Positions 4,957 through 8,097 of a stretch of DNA of 8,097 bases are shown piece after piece; the stretch's first letter is position 1; each line of letters begins with the position of its first letter. The position numbers and the translations under genes are program-made. The notes beneath the pieces were generated by a model. It saw only the letters and a program-made list of their open reading frames with translations. It ran no database searches and had not been told where the DNA came from. Source of the stretch: Planctomycetaceae bacterium (GTDB lineage Bacteria > Planctomycetota > Planctomycetia > Pirellulales > UBA1268); contig CANHYS010000070.1 in assembly GCA_947464585.1 (NCBI GenBank), positions 1 through 8,097 of the forward strand. Reading direction: 5' to 3'.

Positions 4957-7463
4957 TTGTGAAGGAAGGGACGACTCTCGACGATCGCATGAACGAGGCT
5001 TCGGAGGCCGTAGTTCTTGTCCCGAATCTGCCGGACGATCGTGTCGACATCGGCACGATCCGCGAACTGCACGGGCGCTCCGGTGGCGAAGGTGAGCAGT
5101 TTCGTGGCCAGGGCGGTGGCCAGTCCATCGGCGTCCTCGAGCAACAGTCGCTTGTATGCATCGACGTCAGCGAAGGGCCGCCCATCCGGCATGGTGTAGC
5201 CGAGTTCCACGGCCGGTCCCCGGTGCACCCGCTTCTTGACAGAGGCAATCTCGATCACGGCGCCAGTGTGCTGCGGCACGCGATAGTGGTCCCGCCAGCC
5301 GCCGATCACGTCGAAGGACTCGAGGGCGAAGCCCGGAGGGTCGATCACCCTGTGGCAACCCGCACAGGCTTGAGTCGAGCGATGCTGCGCGAGTTGCTCA
5401 CGGATCGTCGTCGCACCGCGGATGTCGGGCTCGATCTTGGGCACGCTGTCCGGGGGTGGCGGAGGCGTCACGCCGAGAATACGCTCCGTCACCCACTTGC
5501 CCCGGAGGATCGGCGATGTCTTCGAACCGTCCGCCGTGACCTTCAATACGCTCGCCTGCGTGAGGAACCCGCCGCGATGACTTCCCGCCGGCAGCGACGC
5601 CCAACGAAGCTCGTGGCCCTGCACGTCGGGCAAGCCATAGAGCGCGGCGAGCGGCTCATTGAGATAGGTCCACTCGGAGTGGATGCCTTCCAACAGGCTG
5701 CGATCATGGGTGAGCATGTCGTGAAAGAAGCACTGCGTTTCCCGTAGCGACGAAAGCTGCATCGCGGCGTCGAACTCCGGATAGAGCACGCCGTCAGGCG
5801 ACGTCGCCTCGATTCGCCGCAGGTCGAGCCACTGATCGGTGAACGACCGTTCGAACCGGGCGGACTTCGGGTCGGCGAGCATTCGTTCCACCTGCGACCG
5901 CCGTGCCTCCGGCCGCGCAAGTTCACCGGTCGATGCCGCCGCAAGCAGGGACTCGTCCGGCGGGCCATCCCACAGAAAATAGGACAGTCTGCTGGCGATC
6001 GCATGAGGATCGAGCGGGCCAGGGGCTTCTTCCAAAAGCAGAAAGTGCGGCGAGCAGAGCACCGCCTTGAAGCCGTTCCGCATCGCATGGTGAAAGGCGA
6101 CGCCCGCATCGAGCTCACTGTGGATGCGGCCGACATACTCCGCGACTGCCGCCTCCGGCACCGGACGACGGAACGCCCGCGGCAGGAACCGTCGCAGGAG
6201 CCGCTCGGCATCCTCCTTGGGCTTGTCCGACACGGCCACCCACGGATCGGGCGTGCCCTTCTCGGCCGGCTGTTTCGTGACCTGCGACAGCAGCTTCAGC
6301 GGGAGATTATCGAACAAAACACGGTAGCTCTCCGGCGGCCAGGTTTCGAGCGTGCCATCGGCCTTCAGCGGCCCCTCCACCTCGAACCGCTTGATGGCCA
6401 GCGCCGACTTGTCCCAGAGTTCGCTCTTGGCATACCGCGGAATCACCCAGTCGCGGCCCCACAGCGTGACGCCGAAGATGTGGACGGATTGCTCGGCGTT
6501 CAAGTCGATTTCCGTCGTGATCGTGCTGGTGGCGAGCTCGGAGACATCATGCCACTGCTGGAGGGCCGGCGCATCGGGCTTGTAGAGCCAATGACTGTGG
6601 GGCCCGATGCCCAGCGGCAGTGGTTTTCCGTCGTTGTTTCGCGCCTGTGCCGTGACCCGCACTCGGTAGCGGCCGCCCCGCGGCGCCCACGGGCCGAGGA
6701 TCGCGGTATACGGATAGAAGAGCCGCGACGTGATGACAAACGCATCATCCTCCAGCCAGCAGCCGTAATTGGTGAATGTTTGGCGATTGCGGTTGAACAG
6801 ACCCAAGGCGTCCTCCGCGTATGTCAACGGAGCAAAACTTTTCTCCGGAATCGCCTCCGCGAGTGCCTTGTCGGCCGCCAGTTGATAGGCCTCGAAGTGG
6901 GAGGCAGACATGGTGAGCCCTGCACCGACCTTGTCGAAGCCATCGGTGATCGCGTCATCGGGAAAGAGTTCCGCGAGGGACACGTTGATCTGCAAAAGGT
7001 CCTTGACGGTGTTCTCATACTCTGTCCGCGTCAGCCGCCGCACCGGCCCCCGCCCCTCGGTCGCCTGTTGTGCCAATCCTGTCTGCCGCATGGTGGCCCC
7101 GAGTCGGTCCAGGAATGCCTTCTTCTCATCGGCTGAGGGCTGCTGCTCGTCCGGGGGGGGCATCTCGCCGCGGGAGATCCTGTCGAACACCCGTTCCAAC
7201 ATCAGCAGGTTCTCGTGCCTGGCCGGCTCGATCTGCATGTCTTCGAGGTTCAGACCGGCCTCGTGGCCGTCGCGGTCATGGCATCCGGCGCAGTACCGCT
7301 GCACGAACGGATCGGCAGCGGCGACGCAACGCTGGCTGCCACCCCCGGCTATCGCGACCCCGACGATCATCATGGCCCGCCAGCACGTGCGTCTCCCGAG
7401 GCTCGCCACGGCAGCGGCGACGGGTTGCACGCGAGCGATTGGCTTGATGGAAAGCAAGGTCAT
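4953..7463 (-). CDS. Secreted c-type-heme protein of the DUF1587/DUF1595/DUF1592/DUF1588/DUF1585 family
   Basis: The protein has 836 residues. A hydrophobic segment near residues 30-50 (MMIVGVAIAGGG) is the likely export signal, with cleavage near VAAADP. A PSCyt1-type cytochrome c domain follows, with CAGCH at 58-62 binding heme covalently and Met101 in GEMPPP as probable axial ligand. Next are DUF1587 (about 142-205, RLTRTEYENTVKDLL), a beta-rich middle section (about 235-340) resembling a carbohydrate-binding jelly roll, DUF1595 (418-478, ERLLRRFLPRAFRRPVP), DUF1592 (486-613, SRLSYFLWDGPPDESLL and FTDQWLDLRRIE), DUF1588 (628-725, GGFLTQASVLKVTADGSKTS) and DUF1585 (760-832). DUF1588 holds a second CxxCH, CAGCH at 700-704 before RVIDPPGFALE, which could bind another heme. 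Electron transfer at the periplasm is likely; the substrate is unknown. It is the first gene of the minus-strand operon. The ATG at 7463 lacks a clear ribosome site. ATG at 7373 (residue 31) would give a shorter signal peptide and is a real alternative. Confidence 0.93.
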   Translation of the reverse strand: MTLLSIKPIARVQPVAAAVASLGRRTCWRAMMIVGVAIAGGGSQRCVAAADPFVQRYCAGCHDRDGHEAGLNLEDMQIEPARHENLLMLERVFDRISRGEMPPPDEQQPSADEKKAFLDRLGATMRQTGLAQQATEGRGPVRRLTRTEYENTVKDLLQINVSLAELFPDDAITDGFDKVGAGLTMSASHFEAYQLAADKALAEAIPEKSFAPLTYAEDALGLFNRNRQTFTNYGCWLEDDAFVITSRLFYPYTAILGPWAPRGGRYRVRVTAQARNNDGKPLPLGIGPHSHWLYKPDAPALQQWHDVSELATSTITTEIDLNAEQSVHIFGVTLWGRDWVIPRYAKSELWDKSALAIKRFEVEGPLKADGTLETWPPESYRVLFDNLPLKLLSQVTKQPAEKGTPDPWVAVSDKPKEDAERLLRRFLPRAFRRPVPEAAVAEYVGRIHSELDAGVAFHHAMRNGFKAVLCSPHFLLLEEAPGPLDPHAIASRLSYFLWDGPPDESLLAAASTGELARPEARRSQVERMLADPKSARFERSFTDQWLDLRRIEATSPDGVLYPEFDAAMQLSSLRETQCFFHDMLTHDRSLLEGIHSEWTYLNEPLAALYGLPDVQGHELRWASLPAGSHRGGFLTQASVLKVTADGSKTSPILRGKWVTERILGVTPPPPPDSVPKIEPDIRGATTIREQLAQHRSTQACAGCHRVIDPPGFALESFDVIGGWRDHYRVPQHTGAVIEIASVKKRVHRGPAVELGYTMPDGRPFADVDAYKRLLLEDADGLATALATKLLTFATGAPVQFADRADVDTIVRQIRDKNYGLRSLVHAIVESRPFLHK

Positions 7464-7580
7464 GGTGCAAGCAAGTTCTCTGGACGCGGCAGGAGCCGGC
7501 CCGACTCCGGAACCAACTCCCCCTGAATGCTATCGCCATGGGCACGGCCGCATCACATCCCAACCGCAAAAAAACGCGGA

Positions 7581-7646
7581 AAATCGTTAGCACGGGCCGC
7601 CGTGGTCTGCTGGCTGAAAATTCAGCCACGGCGTTGCTAACGATTT
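7581..7646. repeat. Nested inverted repeat in the divergent intergenic region
   Basis: The outer arms aaatcgttagca (7581-7592) and tgctaacgattt (7635-7646) are perfectly complementary over 12 bp. Inside them tggctgaa and ttcagcca (7611-7628) form a second near-perfect palindrome with a 2-bp centre. Between the two, cgccgtgg (7599-7606) can pair with ccacggcg (7626-7633) as an alternative to the inner stem. No T tract follows and no gene ends nearby, so a terminator is unlikely. It could be an operator, a structured leader RNA or a dispersed palindromic repeat. Confidence 0.75.
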
Positions 7647-7782
7647 GCGGCGAATCCGCGAAACGACGTCGAGACTGTGCTGGAGGGCTGGGCTAGTCTA
7701 ATTTCTTTGGGGGGGTCTGCCGCGATTGCACGGATTCCCCAAAAATTTGGTCATCCATATTCATTCACGCACGCGTAGCTTC

Positions 7783-7788
7783 AAAGGA
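7783..7788 (+). promoter_or_regulatory. Shine-Dalgarno site of the DUF1559 gene
   Basis: The sequence aaagga lies 7 nt upstream of the ATG at 7796. The spacing is ideal and it is the strongest ribosome site in the window, which fixes the start. Confidence 0.75.
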
Positions 7789-7795
7789 CTCTCAC

Positions 7796-8097
7796 ATGAA
7801 TGCGTCATGTTTCTCGCGCGATCGCAGCCATGGGCCCCGTGCCCAGACGCATCGTCGCCGGGCCTTCACGCTCGTGGAACTCTTGGTCGTAATCGCGATC
7901 ATTGGCACGCTCGTGGGCCTGCTGCTGCCGGCCATCCAGAGCGCCCGCGAAGCGGCCAGGCTGTCGCAGTGCGGCAACAACCTGAAGCAGTACGCCCTCG
8001 GGATGCAGAACTACCACGATGCCCAGGGTGTGCTTCCGCTGGGAACGAGCTATTGGCAATGCATCAACGTGTCGTGGCTGCCTGTCTTGTGGCCGTA
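7796..8097 (+). CDS. DUF1559-family protein with type IV pilin-like N-terminus (partial, 3' end missing)
   Basis: The frame is open from the ATG at 7796 to the window end, giving 100 complete residues. Residues 1-22 are a basic leader ending in HRRR. A class III (prepilin) signal follows: [25 protein letters not shown] from residue 23. Cleavage is expected before the Phe, with Ala instead of the usual Gly at -1, a variation seen in planctomycete members, and Glu at +5 as required. Next comes the DUF1559 entry segment [33 protein letters not shown], which matches the family consensus closely. By family knowledge these are planctomycete-specific pseudopilin-like envelope or secreted proteins, often in dozens of copies per genome, with unknown role. 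Full members run to about 300 residues or more, so most of the gene lies beyond the window. It is divergent from the sigma-containing operon and need not be functionally linked. Confidence 0.95.
   Translation, partial: MNASCFSRDRSHGPRAQTHRRRAFTLVELLVVIAIIGTLVGLLLPAIQSAREAARLSQCGNNLKQYALGMQNYHDAQGVLPLGTSYWQCINVSWLPVLWP

Larger units (their letters stand above)
7464..7795. other. Divergent intergenic region
   Basis: These 332 bp separate the start of the minus-strand operon from the DUF1559 start and should hold promoters in both directions. I found no convincing -35/-10 pair for either. TTGCAC at 7726-7731 has only AT-rich candidates (CATATT 7756-7761, TATTCA 7758-7763) at over-long spacing. 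An ECF-type promoter for the operon is expected near 7464-7560, but its motif is unknown. The region holds a nested inverted repeat (7581-7646), a small ccgc/gcgg hairpin with an A7 loop (7564-7579) and a run of seven G (7709-7715). No supported small gene is present. Confidence 0.6.

Noticed and set aside
3223..4962. 579-codon open frame on the plus strand opposite DUF1552 and the sigma factor
   Set aside because: It spans two genes with clear family signatures on the other strand. Its own translation shows no domain, signal or ribosome site, so it is a shadow frame.
6003..7136. 377-codon plus-strand open frame opposite the DUF1592 gene
   Set aside because: Antisense shadow of a strongly recognised multidomain protein; Arg-rich translation without motifs.
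7709..7715. Run of seven G in the intergenic region as a regulatory tract
   Set aside because: Too short and isolated to support a G-quadruplex or phase-variable promoter, because no neighbouring G runs or clear promoter boxes flank it.

Overview
The window looks like chromosomal DNA from a planctomycete, most likely of the Pirellulales type. The sequence is GC-rich, and four of its genes belong to families strongly expanded in Planctomycetota: DUF1592-class cytochrome-like proteins, DUF1552 (HxxSHH) proteins, Rhodopirellula-type ECF sigma factors with a FecR-like partner, and DUF1559 pseudopilin-like proteins. No rRNA, tRNA, CRISPR array or transposase gene was seen.

Layout. Positions 1-66 are the 3' end of a plus-strand gene of unknown function. 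Positions 67-375 are non-coding and hold a 28-bp direct repeat in two copies, with three small hairpins between them; the first hairpin is a plausible terminator. Positions 376-1464 (+) encode a TerC/Alx-family integral membrane protein, linked by family to metal (manganese) homeostasis. Immediately after its stop codon come three perfect copies of a 15-bp tandem repeat and then a long imperfect inverted repeat, which fill the 184 bp between this gene and a convergent operon.

Positions 1649-7463 (-) are a tight four-gene block, transcribed from right to left: a secreted c-type-heme DUF1587/1595/1592/1588/1585 protein, a Tat-exported DUF1552 protein (4-bp GTGA overlap), an ECF sigma factor (24-bp gap) and a membrane FecR-like protein with a large C-terminal extracytoplasmic domain (8-bp gap). 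The sigma factor's last two sense codons form the ribosome binding site of the FecR-like gene. The spacing points to one transcript in which two exported proteins of unknown biochemistry are made together with their own presumed sigma/anti-sigma switch.

Positions 7464-7795 are a divergent intergenic region with a nested inverted repeat. At 7796 a plus-strand DUF1559 gene starts, with a type IV pilin-like N-terminus, and runs off the window end.

The best candidate for an undescribed system is the DUF1592-DUF1552-sigma-FecR operon. I infer an extracytoplasmic function that is sensed and self-regulated across the membrane, but the substrate cannot be read from sequence. The repeats around positions 88-237, 1465-1574 and 7581-7646 are the other structures that gene calls do not explain.
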